From Condylostoma magnum (lineage: Eukaryota > Ciliophora > Heterotrichea > Heterotrichida > Condylostomatidae): a DNA stretch of 38,729 bases. This document shows positions 1-11,523 of the stretch, in pieces; positions within the stretch are counted from its first letter, which is position 1, and each line of letters opens with the position of its first letter. Under the pieces are notes generated by a model, which did not search any database, had not been told where the DNA came from, and worked only from the letters and a program-made list of their open reading frames with translations. The stretch lies in the NCBI GenBank assembly GCA_920105805.1, contig CAKKTI010000161.1, positions 1-38,729 on the forward strand, in the 5' to 3' direction. A program made the position numbers and the translations under genes.

Positions 1-1
1 A

Positions 2-3000
2 ACTTCCAAATACTCAATCATTACATGGGCTCCGAAAAGCTTACTGTACTAGTTTAGAAGATCTGCTAATATCTACTTTTTAATAATTTCTATTCTAACA
101 GCAATGCCCTTTTCACCAAAAAATAAATGATCGATGGGAAGTACTTTTGCAGTAGTTTTAATCTTTACTATGCTCAAGGAAGCATATGAAGATTATTTCA
201 GGCATAAACAAGACAATGAAGTAAATAACAGTAAAACTTATAAATATAGTAAAAAGCAACAAAAATTCAAACAAATTTTATGAAAAGATGTATAAGTAGG
301 AAATGTTATAAAAGTAATAGATGGCTAAATGTTTCCTGCTGACTTGCTTTACTTGTGTTCTTGTAAATCCAATGGTCTTTGCTTTGTAAATACAATGAAT
401 CTTGACGGAGAGACTAATCTTAAAGAAAGGCTAGCCTTAAACTCGACTAAAGGATTGAATTTAGAGAATTTAAAGGATTTTTAATGTGAAATTCAATGTG
501 ACCACCCAAATGAAAATCTTAACAAATGATTTTGCAACTTGTAAATTGATTAAGACATATAATCAGCCGGTATGTCCTAACTTCTACTACGAGGATGCAT
601 GCTGAAAAACACAGATTATATATATGGACTAGTTCTATATACTGGGGCAGATACTAAAATAATGCTAAACAGTAAATCAGCACCTTCCAAAATGAGCAAC
701 ATCCTTAGAAAAATGAACCAATTATTATCCTCCGTATTCATACTACAGGCTGTGATTTGTATATCATTTGCAGGCCTTAATGTATAATGAAGAAGTGAAA
801 ATGCTGACTCTCATGAATACATAGAGTCTGATTCTGATTCATTAGCAGTTTAATTCTTCTTGTAGGTTCTGACTTTTTATGTAGCTTATTCCCACTTAAT
901 ACCAATTTCTTTGTATGTGGCCTTGGAAGTACTGAAACTGTGCATTGCTTATTTCATAGCATAAGATCTCCACATGTTCTATGAAGAGGATCAACGGGCA
1001 GCTTAGTGTCGTACATCTGATTTAGTGGAAGAATTGGGACAAGTGCACTTTGTGTTTACAGATAAAACAGGTACTTTAACTCAAAATGTAATGGTATTTA
1101 ATAAATGCTCTGTATAGAATAATATATATGGCTCTGACTTTGGTATTTAGGAGGATTAGGCCCTAACAGGAACCACTTAATATGGAATTGACCATTTTTT
1201 TACCATTTTGAGTCTTTGTCATAGTGTTTTTCCTAATAAATTACCAAATGGAATAGAGTACCTAGCTGCATCTCCTGATGAACTAGCCTTAGTGCAAGGA
1301 TGTCAGAGTTTAGGATATGTTCTAAGTAAAAGAAACTCCTCATAAATTCATATAAAAGTGAAAGAAAGTAAGTAAATTTGAAACTTATATGCAGAAATTC
1401 CGTTTGACAGTGATAGAAAGAGAATGTCTGTAATTTTAGGATTAGATGGCAGTGATCAGTACTGAATTTTTACCAAAGGAGCTGATTCTAATATGCTTCC
1501 CCTTATAGCATACAGTGAATCGTGTGATTTAGGCATATAGCATGCTGATAAATTCTCTGAGGAGGGTCTACGAACGTTAGTAGTTGCATCAAGATAACTA
1601 ACATACGAAGAATTAAACTCATTTACTGAATAATGAAATGCTCTGATTTTATCCAATGATGAGAACAAAGATGCTAAAATGGAATCTTTGGCAAATGAGA
1701 TTGAAAAAGATCTGAATTATGTTGGAATCACTGCTATTGAAGACAAATTATAGGAAGGAGTTCCAGATACTTTGGAAATGCTATTAAAATCTGGAATTAG
1801 AGTATGGGTTTTGACCGGGGATAAGTAGCAAACTGCGGTAGAAATAGCAAGATCATGCAATTTATTGAATTCTAGTACTAAGGAGTTTGATCTGTCGTCT
1901 TAGAACTAAAATGAATTTTTAATGAAATTAGACAATCTTATAATAGAGCTGAAATTATAAGAAATTCCTATTAACAAACTTCACTTGCTGAAGTAGACCT
2001 GGAAATATAAGATAGGGTTAGTTATAAACGGCTCTACTTTACTTTGGGCCTTAGGATTGTCTGAAAGCATTAAAACCTCGTTTTTTAAAGTGGCTTTTAT
2101 GAGTGATACCGTAATCTGTTGTAGAGTTTCTCCAGCTTAAAAGGCAGATGTAGTAAAATTGGTAAAATAAAACGGATCTTGGATTACTTTATCCATAGGA
2201 GACGGTGCTAATGATGTTGGGATGATTTAAGAAGCTCATATAGGAGTTGGAATTGCCGGAAAAGAAGGTAGCTAAGCTGTTTAGGCTTCTGATTTTGCCT
2301 TTAGCTAATTCAGATACTTATAAAGGCTTTTGCTAGTGCATGGGAGATGATGCTACAAAAGAGTATCTAACTTTATATGCTACTATTTCTATAAGAACAT
2401 AACAGTTGTTTTCACTGAGCTTTGGTTTGCCTTTTTCAACGGGTACAGTGGATAAATTTATTTTCTAGATTGGCTGCCTATGCTTTATAATAGTTTTTGG
2501 ACTAGCTGACCCTGCATGTTTACTTATACTTTAGAATAAGACCTCTCTGATATTGCTTCATTGAAAAATCCTATTTTGTACTAAGCAGGCTAGATTAATT
2601 ATTACTTTACTTTAAAAGTATTCTGGAAGTGAATGATACTTTCAATTTGGCATGGGTTGATATGCTACTGGGCTCCACTTTTGTATCTAGATGGCCCTAT
2701 AAATGAAACAGGCATGGATATTGGCTTATGGGTTATATCAACTATATCCTTTACTCTAGTTATCCATATAATCACACTCAAATTGTATATTGAATCAGAC
2801 TTTCTTAATATTTTCAATGTCACAGCAGGAATTTTTAGTGTTGTTTTGTACTACTGTACACTTTTAGTTTTAAGCGAGGAAAGAATGGCTAACATGTTTT
2901 AACCTGAAATGAATTAACTGTTTTATTATATTCTAGAATAAAAGTAAGTCTGGATGATGCTCATTTGCTTACCAATAGCTGCATTGATGCCAGATTTCAT

Positions 3001-3139
3001 GATAAAGGTTTACTACTTTATATTTCACCCAAATCCGGTTAATACAGTATTGCTTAAATAAAAAATTGTAGGAAAAGTGTTTTCACATAAGACAAAACGG
3101 ACAAACGATCTAACTGCCTCGAAAGATGTTAGTTCTTAA
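2..3139 (+). CDS. P4-type phospholipid-flippase ATPase, 5' end cut off by the window
   Basis: Moves phospholipids from the outer to the cytosolic leaflet of secretory or plasma membranes. The window opens inside the N-terminal family motif ([18 protein letters not shown]), so roughly the first 30-60 residues are missing. Family signatures follow in order: [11 protein letters not shown] in the actuator domain, PISLYVALE in M4, the phosphorylated DKTGTLTQN (Asp codon at 1061), KGAD in the nucleotide-binding domain, TGDKQQTAVEIA, and [19 protein letters not shown] before the last membrane helices. TGA encodes Trp in several places (around 130, 283, 786 and 1463), including the family W of LWKDVQVGNVIKV. 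A TAA at 3137-3139 is taken as the stop because similarity ends there; another TAA follows at 3149. No intron is needed in 3.1 kb. Family assignment is certain; lipid substrate and membrane are not. Confidence 0.95.
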
Positions 3140-3438
3140 TTATATATCTAATTTCTTATAAAATGTGTTTTATTATGTTATAGTAACACTTTCAATATAA
3201 TTAATGCTATAAAAAAGTATCAGTTAATTAAAAGCAAATATAATACTATTTTTCTTTAAAATAGCCAGAGCTTCCTATGCATGACACTTATAATTATTCA
3301 TTTTATTTTCCATCATAATTAAAGTTGCATACCCACAATAAACCTTTATAACTACATTCAGCTAAAATACACAAATTGGATCATCTTAAAATAGCTGAAT
3401 CCTAAATCATCCATTCTTTAAAATTTTGTAAAATTTTA

Positions 3439-3798
3439 ATGTAAAAACATTCCAAAAATTAACCTAATAGGCCCATTCTTTCCCCTTAACCAAAGAGAAT
3501 TTTTATATAGCATAGAGTGTGTATATAGGTAAACCCTTTTGACGATAAAGAAGCCCAATAATCCAATGATTCTGATTAAACTGCATATAATGACCTAACA
3601 AGAATTCTATCAAAACCTAGAAAAACACTTCCCCCGGAGAGATTTTAAGATATAAAAACACCATCACCTCTTTATCGATCAGCTTCACTACAAGAAAGGC
3701 CACCAACCCGTCAATCAGTCAATCCGATAATTTCTGATAAAAAATTTCAGGAAATAGACTCGAATCTTTCGACTGAAGAATCATTGGAATTTTCCTAG
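3439..3798 (+). CDS. small basic Ser/Pro-rich protein, unknown
   Basis: About 119 residues, not recognised. Reading frame 1 gives a soluble-looking, Pro-, Ser-, Arg- and Lys-rich chain (for example KPRKTLPPERFQDIKTPSP and RSASLQERPPTRQSVNP), an unlikely product of random AT-rich DNA. The two neighbouring genes use the other two frames. I chose the ATG at 3439; an in-frame ATG at 3277 would add 54 less convincing residues. The stop is TAG at 3796, 44 bp before the ATG of the DHHC gene. No membrane segment or known domain is visible. The RSAS and TPSP stretches could be phosphorylation sites, but that is only a guess from composition. Confidence 0.55.
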
Positions 3799-3842
3799 TG
3801 TAATTTTGTAATATTTCTGGTTTAAAGTAATTTTAAAAGAGT

Positions 3843-4637
3843 ATGGAAAGGAAAAATGGCTAGCGACATAATGGTTTTAATATGCCTATAGGATTTTTTT
3901 AGTTAGGGAGTTGATGCTGCTTGTCATATATAAGCATTGTTTCTCTAGTATTTGCTTTACCTTATATAGAACAGTGAATATACTTGTGTACTGTTTTTAT
4001 TGTATGTTTGATTTTACTGTTAATAGCAGGATATATGCTGACTAAAAGTATCCCTACTGATCCTTGAGTTTTAAACAGATAATAAGGGCATAAACATAGA
4101 ACTGAATTATCTCTTTTTTGCCATAGTTGTGCCTCGTATATAGATAAAACCTCTAAGCATTGTTCTAGCTGTAACAGATGTGTTATTGGATTTGATCATC
4201 ATTGTATGTGAGTTAATAATTGTGTAGGGGCTAGCAACTATAGGCTATTTATACTTGTTTGTATTTTAGCATGGTTTATCAATACAGGAATGCTAGGATT
4301 AGACTTATTAGTATTGATCATTGCGACTAAAAAAGATGATTTTGAGAGTTTTACAGAGGATGTATTTGGAGCTACAGACCAAGCTATTTTCATATTGATC
4401 ATTGTTGCAATTATACTAGAAAGCATAGTGTTTTTTGCTTTAGGGTATTTGATGTTATTTCATTTATATTTGAAATATAAGAATATTACTACTAATGAAT
4501 TTATAATGCAAAGGAGAAGATAAAAGGCAAGTGAGATAGCACCAATGAATAAAGACAACTCTATTTTAAATTCTGAGTCTGATAGCAACCTCAGTGGTAA
4601 TCCAACTAGTGTTAGTGTATATAACGTTTCTCAATAA
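3843..4637 (+). CDS. DHHC-type protein S-acyltransferase (palmitoyltransferase)
   Basis: Adds palmitate to Cys of target proteins at the membrane. About 264 residues. The start RHNGFNMPIGFFQLGSW is followed by two membrane helices (about residues 20-75), a TDPW motif, the Cys-rich domain (CASYIDKTSKHCSSCNRCV...DHHCMWVNNCVG) with the catalytic DHHC at about 118-121, then two more helices and a Ser/Asn-rich tail. The N-terminus resembles the ZDHHC1/11 group. TGA encodes the conserved Trp just after DHHC (4209-4211) and the Trp of TDPW, which helps prove the code. The end is taken at a TAA directly followed by TGA (4635-4640). The same frame stays open beyond it, but 4703 onward codes better in another frame. 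Confidence 0.93.
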
Positions 4638-4702
4638 TGATCAATATTATAAATATGTGATAAATATAAAAAAGGTATAATTATTCAAGGTAAAGACATC
4701 GT

Positions 4703-5128
4703 ATGGGAAGATTTATCCCAAGTAAACCTTTATCAAAATCTTATTAATCATCCTTAGATAATAAGGAATTTAGGAAAAGCAAGATAGAAAAGGCTTCTAT
4801 GCTAGATAATATCTAAGATTAAGTTATTAGATGCAAAAGTTTGTAAAAGAAAGAAAATATATGTAATGATTTATTAGATTACTAGAAAAAGGTGTACTTC
4901 AAATTAACAATTAGACGTAAAGGTCGACAATCAGGATTCCTAATTTACAATTATTCTGATAAAAGAAGGCCTAGGATTCTACTTCAATAAAATAGAATCA
5001 GCAAAAGGCCAGCTTGCTTATTGTATTAAAGTAATAATGTATCATCATACTTAAAGAGCCATTCTAGCTAGCATGTTAATAGAGCTTTATAGTTTTTATT
5101 AATACAATTTTACTATAAACACTTTTAA
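4703..5128 (+). CDS. small Lys/Arg-rich protein, unknown
   Basis: About 141 residues, not recognised. Frame 2 reads MGRFIPSKPLSKSYQSS, then a helical charged stretch (LDNKEFRKSKIEKASMLDN) and a basic C-terminal half (LTIRRKGRQSGFLIYNYSDK). The other two frames are poorer and carry more stop codons. It ends in tandem TAA TAA (5126-5131), as several genes here do, 19 bp before the ATG of the SIAH-like gene and 65 bp after the DHHC gene. No membrane segments. It could in principle be a spliced C-terminal part of the DHHC protein, but it has its own ATG and the spacing suits a separate gene. Confidence 0.55.
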
Positions 5129-5147
5129 TAATTAATTCAAAATTTAA

Positions 5148-6161
5148 ATGTCATCATAATAAGACTCCTAATCTCAAGAACAAATATAGTAATATAATTA
5201 AGCAGATGGTATAATAATAAGCAATAAAAACTTTGAACATATAACATGCCCAATATGCTAAAAGTATTTCACTCCTCCTGTCATAAATTGTATATCAGGA
5301 CATAGTTATTGTAAATAGTGTATAATTCAAAAAAGTTATTAATAAGAACCTGTACCATGCACTGTATGTGGAAATGAATTAAAATTAGATAGTAGGAATT
5401 ATTGTATTGAAAATATGCTAGAAAACATAGTAATAAAATGTTGTTTTGAAAACAATGGATGCTAAAATAAAATTAGACTTAGTATGCGATAATAGCACGA
5501 AAATTAATGTGAATATAATCCTGAAAAATTATAATGCTATTTTGTTTTTGATTAAAAATGTAATTAAACGTTTACTCATCGTCAATTATTAAAACATTTA
5601 AAAAATCAGCATTTTATTCCAGTTATGAAAGCGTATAAAACTTTTAACTTCGATATTGGAATACTAGAAAGTGGAAATTACTTTAGAAGATCAATTTTAA
5701 TATTAAAGTTTGTAGACAATCATGACAATACTATTTTTACCACAATTTTCGAATATGCCTACAATGGATTCAAAGATGAAAATTACTTTTTTCTTCGCTC
5801 ATTAAAACAAGAATAGTAATTTTATTATTTAGTAAAGATTTAAGACCCAGATGACTCTTAGTGTGGCATTGGAAGATAATGCAGGACAGTAACATTTACA
5901 GATCTTCCTTTTATACATAAATTCTGTAATAAGCAATACTACAAAGCTTTGAATAGATCTTTATTTCTAATGGTATAATAACATATATTAGAGTAATATA
6001 ACTAAAATACTCAAGGTACCAATAATTTCTCAATTCAAGTAACATTAGATATTTCAAATGTTTAATTTTAGTGCATTAATTAGACTTTAGCATTAAGTAA
6101 TAAGATTCATAATGGCTATTTCTGTAAACTTATAAATCAATATAATATTTCTTTAAATTAA
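5148..6161 (+). CDS. SIAH/TRAF-like RING-finger protein, probable E3 ubiquitin ligase
   Basis: About 337 residues. A Gln-rich start is followed by a RING finger at about residues 35-75 (CPICQKYFTPPVINC...GHSYCKQC...CTVCGNEL). Next come Cys/His-rich segments typical of SIAH/TRAF zinc fingers (CCFENNGCQNKIRL...HENQCEYN and CYFVFDQKCNQTFTHRQLLKHLKNQH), then a beta-rich C-terminal domain like the SIAH/TRAF substrate-binding fold. Such proteins pass ubiquitin from an E2 to bound targets. The end is ambiguous: TAA at 5994 would stop after SLFLMVQQHILE, but the frame stays protein-like to TAA at 6159, which would overlap the stop of the convergent gene by a few bases. I prefer the longer form. Confidence 0.8.
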
Positions 6162-6887
6162 AGCTAAAATAATACTTGATAATACCCAAATATTTCCAGT
6201 TTCTTCATTCTCCCGACTATAAGAGATTAACTCAATTTCTGATCCTTAATGCATCCTTTTATTACCATCTTCCCCAGTTAACTACACCAACTTATCCCTT
6301 TACTAATTAGTTATCTTAAATTCTTCCCTAATAATAATATGTGTTTTTCAATCACAACCAGGTACAGTGGTTGGCCCTTCAAACTTATAAAATCTTTTAA
6401 CAATTCTTATATAATTAGTTGATTAACTCAAGTCCACAAAATGCTGCATATTAACAGAATCAATAACTTACTGAATAAATTTATTAGTGCTTCCAATATG
6501 TGAGTCACTACTGTATGCAATATACATAACTAAATTTTCTGTATGAAGCTATACTTCACAATCTGAATACCCCACTGAACTATAATGAAACTCAGAAGGT
6601 GAGTGAATTCTTATCTATTAAATATGCTCATCAACTATTGATTTTCCTCTTTACCTTATATAGCCCCAATTATTAGACACATGGTATAAGTTTTAATCAA
6701 CACTAATAAACTGTACATAATTTGAATTAAACACTAGCTCAAAGTGTAAATTATCATCTTCATTTGCTTCCAATGCGGAATATTAGCTTACAACAAAAGG
6801 AGTTTAGTTATTTTTGCAGTTTCCTCGACTATCATCCGGGTAATTGACGACAATTGACTGTATCAGTTGTAAAAGAAAATATATCAT
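6153..6887 (-). CDS. secreted alpha-carbonic-anhydrase-like protein, zinc ligands apparently lost
   Basis: About 244 residues with an N-terminal signal peptide (MIYFLLQLIQSIVV) and a hydrophobic C-terminus (NIWVLSSIILALI) that could be a GPI or membrane anchor. The middle aligns by eye with alpha-carbonic anhydrases: IHSPSEFHY corresponds to the HxHxPSEH region, DCEVQLHTEN to the ELHxVH region, and KFEGPTTVPGCDWKTHII to the YxGSLTTPPCxxxVxW region. Two of the three zinc-binding His appear replaced (Arg in RIHSPSE, Gln in EVQLH), so it is probably catalytically dead, like animal CA-related proteins. The ATG lies only 23 bp after the stop of the upstream TTLL gene. TGA encodes the Trp of CDWKTH. 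Confidence 0.72.
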
Positions 6888-6910
6888 TTTAAAACAATAA
6901 AATTTACACT

Positions 6911-8347
6911 TTAATACTCAGCTGTAAGCAAATTTGCTATTCTTGACAATCTTTGATCTGCTGGTGTCTCAGGATCCAGTTTTTCCGATATTAAATCTAA
7001 AACTTAAACAAACCCTAAAAAGTTAAGTTTTGGTGTCTCAAATCTTCTTATGACTCTTCTATAAATGAAGGCCAATTCTTATTCCCAAGTCTTCCCTCTG
7101 ATTTTCTATGATATTTTACAGAATTATGACTCAGATAAATACACAGCTTTTTAACTACAAGCTAATTTTTAGAAGACTTGAAGTAAAGCATACAAAACTT
7201 ACCCTGTTTCTTCATATTGCTCACCTAATGGAATGATCCTTTAATATGATTTGAACTAGTAAAGATTTAGTTGTTAGTCTGTATTAAGTTGAACAATTTA
7301 TAAAGCATCCCCTACAACTTAGCTTTTGACATGCAAATCAATTTTACTTATTTAATGTCCTCCCATTTCTCCCTCCATATCAACTCTTAGGGAAGGATTT
7401 GCATTTAGTTCTATTACTCAGGGATTAAGATTTTGGTCAATTAGGACATCAATACCTAAAATTTAAAACTGTTTTAAATTTGCTCCTCTTTTAGATTTGT
7501 TTCTGTAGAAATTAAGCATTGTAGTTTACATTGCAACTATTGTCTTAGCGACAACACTCTCAATTCTTTCTCTTAATAAAGTTGTATCACAGTCCCTTAA
7601 CCCAGCTAGAATTGAAGTCAAAGTTTATTTTGATCCGTTATTAGCTTGAAATAGCTCCTCTGTATAAACAAACTAGGAGTTCTTTTTATTCACTGAGTAG
7701 TTGGTTAAATGCATGTACTTGTTTTGTATATTTTATTAACTAGGGGGTCTATAGTTAACAGTGCATAGTCTTCCAATTCCTTCCTCACACAAAAACACAC
7801 ATAGCGGGTTTAGATTGGTAATTAAAGCATATAGTCTTAAATCAAACTTTTTATTATGAAGTAATAGCGGAGGATGTATGTACTCTTGAGCTATGTATTT
7901 ATCAATGTTGTAATAAGCATTTGAAGTAAGATCCCTTATTCCTTTTACTAAGAAAATTCCTTCTCCTTATCTTCCAGCTGATGGTTTTAATATATAATAG
8001 TTTAACTTATGTGTATATAGCGCTGATTTAAATTAAGGCAAATCATGAGGAAGAGTAAATGATATTGGACAAAATGTATATACTTCAGGGTATAATTTAC
8101 TCATTATTTATAGGCATTGACTTAAGTACTTCTTTTAGCATGCTTCTCGCATGCCTGGGTATTTGTTAACTGTACAATTCTGTATATCTGGAAGATCATC
8201 GTACATGAATGAGTACCCAAGTCAGGTTATCTGTTCATCACTATTTACTTCATTTAGCTATTAATTACTATTTTAAATCACAAATCTTAATAATTCCGCC
8301 TCCCCTCTTGCTCTATTAAGGTTTATTCCAATATTTTCAAACATCAT
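6911..8347 (-). CDS. tubulin-tyrosine-ligase-like (TTLL) enzyme
   Basis: TTLL enzymes add glutamate, glycine or tyrosine to tubulin tails; ciliates have many, acting on cilia and cortical microtubules. 478 residues. Motifs in order: YPGMREACQKKYLSQCL, the LNYYILKPSAGRQGEGIFLV ATP-binding segment (KPxxxxxGxGIFL), YIAQEYIHPPLLLHNKKFDLR (QxYI...KFDxR), HLTNYSVNK, and GIDVLIDQNLNPWVIELNANPSL (the ExNxxPSL metal/ATP site), with VKSQVVGDALQIV after it. TGA encodes Trp in NPWVIE and TWLGY. It starts at an ATG-ATG pair. The stop TAA at 6911-6913 is fixed by the next ATG on the same strand only 23 bp on. Whether it glutamylates, glycylates or tyrosinates cannot be told. Confidence 0.93.
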
Positions 8348-8407
8348 TAATTGTTATATATATAGCTTTAGTTGTGAAGTTTAGAACTGGTTATGTGGGA
8401 TATTATT
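8348..8407. promoter_or_regulatory. 60-bp spacer between divergent starts (TTLL and small ORF)
   Basis: If the small (+) ORF at 8408 is real, this AT-rich stretch must hold the start signals of both genes. No recognisable box is seen. Confidence 0.3.
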
Positions 8408-8632
8408 ATGCGTTTATGCTTAATTTAATTTATCGGTTTAACGTAGAAAGATAGCACTCAATTAATATAAACTACAAAATATGACGATACTTAATAAGGC
8501 ATGTAGTAGATGAATAATTCAAACTAAATAAATACCCCTGCTTTTCTTACAGATTAGAGTAGAAACAGTTCTTTAAATAAATAGCATAATTTTGCATAAG
8601 ATGTTCAAATACACCTCTTAACTAATCATTAA
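8408..8632 (+). CDS. possible very small Gln/Asn-rich protein
   Basis: 74 residues, not recognised. The frame gives a polar chain (TTKYDDTQQGMQQMNNSNQ, NTPAFLTDQSRNSSLNK) unlike the Phe/Ile/Lys-rich product of noncoding AT-rich DNA. Stop TAA at 8630 (a second TAA two codons later) lies 15 bp before the stop of the convergent (-) gene. Codon first-position G content is low, so coding status is uncertain. Confidence 0.4.
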
Positions 8633-8647
8633 ACATAAAAAGATTAT

Positions 8648-9163
8648 TTAGATATAAGTATGAGAATAAGGCTCGAATTTCTTTTAAGATGCAAGTACTT
8701 TTGCTCTTTTTGTAGGAATAAAATACATTCTGGGCTACGGTGTTAATGATTAAGGTAATATTTTAGGAGATATTAGTTTCTTGTAGTATGTTGGCTTTTT
8801 CATAGTAATTTTCTTTGTATGTTCTTCCTCGATGGTATTTAATGCAGTTTTGTTAATTGTTTCAATTTTTGGTAATGGAAATTCATCTGAGGATCCTTGG
8901 CTTACATTGGTATAATAAGATCCATGTGCTTGGGTAACTAGAATAGGAATACCTGGGGAAATTGTCTTTGAGCTTATTGTTGGAAGATATATTGGAGAAG
9001 TGCTTCGATGTTTGCTGATTACTTTATTCGGTGAATTTAAAGATTATGTATATTTATTTACAATTGGAAAATGTTTTCTTTATGAGTTTATTCTGCAGTA
9101 TTAAAAGGTCTAGAACTATTGAATTCTTTTCTTGCTTAGATAATAATTATTCCTTTTTCGCAT
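8648..9163 (-). CDS. basic Ser/Thr-rich protein, unknown
   Basis: About 171 residues, not recognised. Starts MRKRNNYYLSKKRIQQF and continues as a soluble, Ser/Thr/Pro/Lys-rich chain (SPIYLPTISSKTISPGIP, THGSYY-like middle, ITMKKPTYYKKLISPK, SLTPQPRMYFIPTKRAK). No membrane segment, zinc motif or coiled coil is visible; it looks disordered. The TAA at 8684 would end it after VLAS, while the TAA at 8648 adds QKKFEPYSHTYI; I list the longer form. It is divergent from the HOOK gene across about 210 bp (9164-9376). Confidence 0.55.
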
Positions 9164-9376
9164 AAGAGCTATTTTATTATAATTATGGAATATTTTAATG
9201 TTTTATTTAGAGTTTTAAGTGATTGAAACGGGTTATGATTGTGCGAGCTTTACTTAAAACAATCAAAATGAATTATGTTTAATATAGAGGCATTAATATT
9301 TTGAAATGTATAAACTAAATATCTTTACTCTCCTTACTCTAAATCTACATAATTTTCTAAAACCAAATATACAAAA
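9164..9376. promoter_or_regulatory. AT-rich divergent intergenic region
   Basis: One of the longer spacers in the window, about 210 bp between two divergent ATGs. It should hold both promoters. I see no repeats, RNA gene or obvious motif. Confidence 0.35.
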
Positions 9377-11518
9377 ATGAACTAATAGGAAAATTTATTG
9401 TAATGAGTAAGTTTAAAATAGATTAATAAAAATCATCTTCCCTACAAATGTTCATACCTCGAACAATTAAGTGATGGTGTGCAATTGTACTACATATGCC
9501 AATAAATGTAAATTAAATTCAGATCTCCTATCTACTTTAGTATAAATGATATACAATAGAATCTAGATGATAACTGAATTTTAAAGCATAGAAACTTAAT
9601 TAGACTGTACAAAAATTTAGAGTTTTATTACAACGAGGTCCTAGGAATAAATTTTGCACAATCAGCATCCGGCATTAATTTGATAGAAATAGCTTAAAAC
9701 AGTGCAATACCAGGAATAGTACAACTAACTAAACTAATAATATCAGCTGCCCTGCTGTGCGATAACAAGCAAAGCTACATTGAACAAATGCGGATGATGG
9801 ACCCCCAGATATAATAGACTATAATAGAACTAATACAGGATGTTATAAACCAGACTGAATGTGAGAGGACTGAGGTAAATACACTGAGAAGTGAAAGAAG
9901 AATATTGATATCAGAAATAGATAGGCTTTAAAAGGAAATAGAAATATTATAAGAAGATGCTTAGCATCAATAAGAAGAAGTATTTAGATTAAGATAGCGA
10001 TTAGCTAGTTCTAATTCCATTCCTCCTAGTCCTAAAGATGATAAATCTGATAAAAGTTTATTTCTTACAAACGTTGATCTGAAAAGTTAACTTAAAGAAA
10101 AAGATTAAGAAATTTAATAAATCAAGGTAAGAATGATGGATTAAAAGTAAGAAATGTAAGATTAATTAGATCTATTGTAAGATTAAATTATTGGTAGTTA
10201 GATGAAATTAAATAAATATAGGAAGTTGAAGTAAATTATTAAAAATTACAGAGAAAAGGCTCAAGTATGGGAAAACATTAATCAGGAAAATAGGTAATTA
10301 AAGCTTTAGCTAGAAATGACTTAGATTCAGATAAAAGAACTAACTGAAATTAATATAGATGAGCTTAAAGAAAACTTACAGTACTATAAAATGCTGTTGG
10401 AGTAAAAGAAAAATGAAACTGAGAGCTTATTAAGTGGTATTCAAGAGAAAGATGAAGAAGTGTAGGTAATTAACTAAAATTACAAGTAACAGGCATAGAA
10501 AAATCAAATTTTACAGGACAATAACTAATAATTACAAAGATAGATACAAAAACTGTAAGATGAGCTAGATTTCGCAAAGAATCAAGAGAGTATATTTAAC
10601 ATGTCTGACTGCTTGAATGAATCTGTTAGAATAGATGCTGATTTATCATCTATAATGTATTAAAGCCCTGCTCTAGATGAAATTAATTAGAAATTGTAAT
10701 AATAAACACAAAAATCGTAGAAATTGTAGTAACAGCTCACTAAGAAGAAGATGAATATAGATCAGTATAAAAAACGATGTATTGAGCTACAGGGGAAAAT
10801 AAGTTTATTAGAAAGTCAACTCCCAAATGACAGGAAAGAGGATAATTACCTAGTTTAATACATTACATAAGAAAATCAAAAACTAATGGCAGATAAGGAT
10901 AGAATATACGAGGAGTTCAAGAATGTTCTATTGGAGAAGGATGAACTGATGTAAAAGGTAATACAATTAAAGGACTAGTTATTTGAAATGTAGAAGGTGT
11001 CTAATGACAAAGAAGTAGAATTAAAAGCAGTTTAAAGTGAAAACTAGTATTTATTAGATTAAACTTAAGATTATAGTGTAAGCTAAGTCTCCTTTAGTGT
11101 TGAATCTAATGAGAAGGTTTTAAGATTACAGAAAAGTGTACAGAACAAGAAGTAGTAGATTGCATAATAGAAGCTTGTTATATTTGAAAAGGACAAAATA
11201 ATTTCTGATATGCAGTAATAACTATAGGAATCTAATTCTAAGATAAAAAATGGTGAAAATATACACCAAAATGAGATCATGGGGTTGAAATCAGAGATGA
11301 ATTGCTTGAAAACTAAAATATAACAATTAAATGAAGAAAATAACGATGCTTAAATTGAGTTTTAAAAGGAGCAAAAGTTAATTGCTTGTGTTATTAACTC
11401 AATAGGATTAGATATAATAAATAACAATCGCTATAAAAGATCAATTTTTGCAGAAGTAAGCCAAGATGATAAGGCTTAGATTAGTAATTATTAGTATAAA
11501 ATACATAAAATTGATTAG
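9377..11518 (+). CDS. HOOK-domain coiled-coil protein (HOOK/CCDC88-like cargo adaptor)
   Basis: 713 residues. The N-terminal ~150 residues match the HOOK domain: NLLQWVSLKQ, YLEQLSDGVQLYYICQQM, and DDNWILKHRNLIRLYKNLE followed by FYYNEVLG. This fold binds dynein light intermediate chain in HOOK and CCDC88 proteins. Residues about 150-690 are near-continuous heptad coiled coil, very rich in Gln encoded by TAA and TAG. In-frame TGA encodes both signature Trp (NLLQW and DDNWIL). By family it would link vesicles or other cargo to minus-end microtubule motors, but which cargo is unknown. The stop TAG at 11516 lies 5 bp from the stop chosen for the convergent PAP2-like gene; a second TAG at 11546 would overlap it. 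No intron. Confidence 0.88.
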
Positions 11519-11523
11519 ATATA

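Noticed and set aside
1-3139. Flippase and other genes interpreted as pseudogenes full of stop codons
   Set aside because: TAA/TAG fall at Gln-compatible and TGA at Trp-conserved positions, without frameshifts, in nearly every gene of the window; this is a variant code, not decay.
4638-4830. C-terminal extension of the DHHC protein in the same frame
   Set aside because: The frame is open beyond the TAA TGA, but from 4703 another frame gives a much more protein-like chain with its own ATG and tandem stops.
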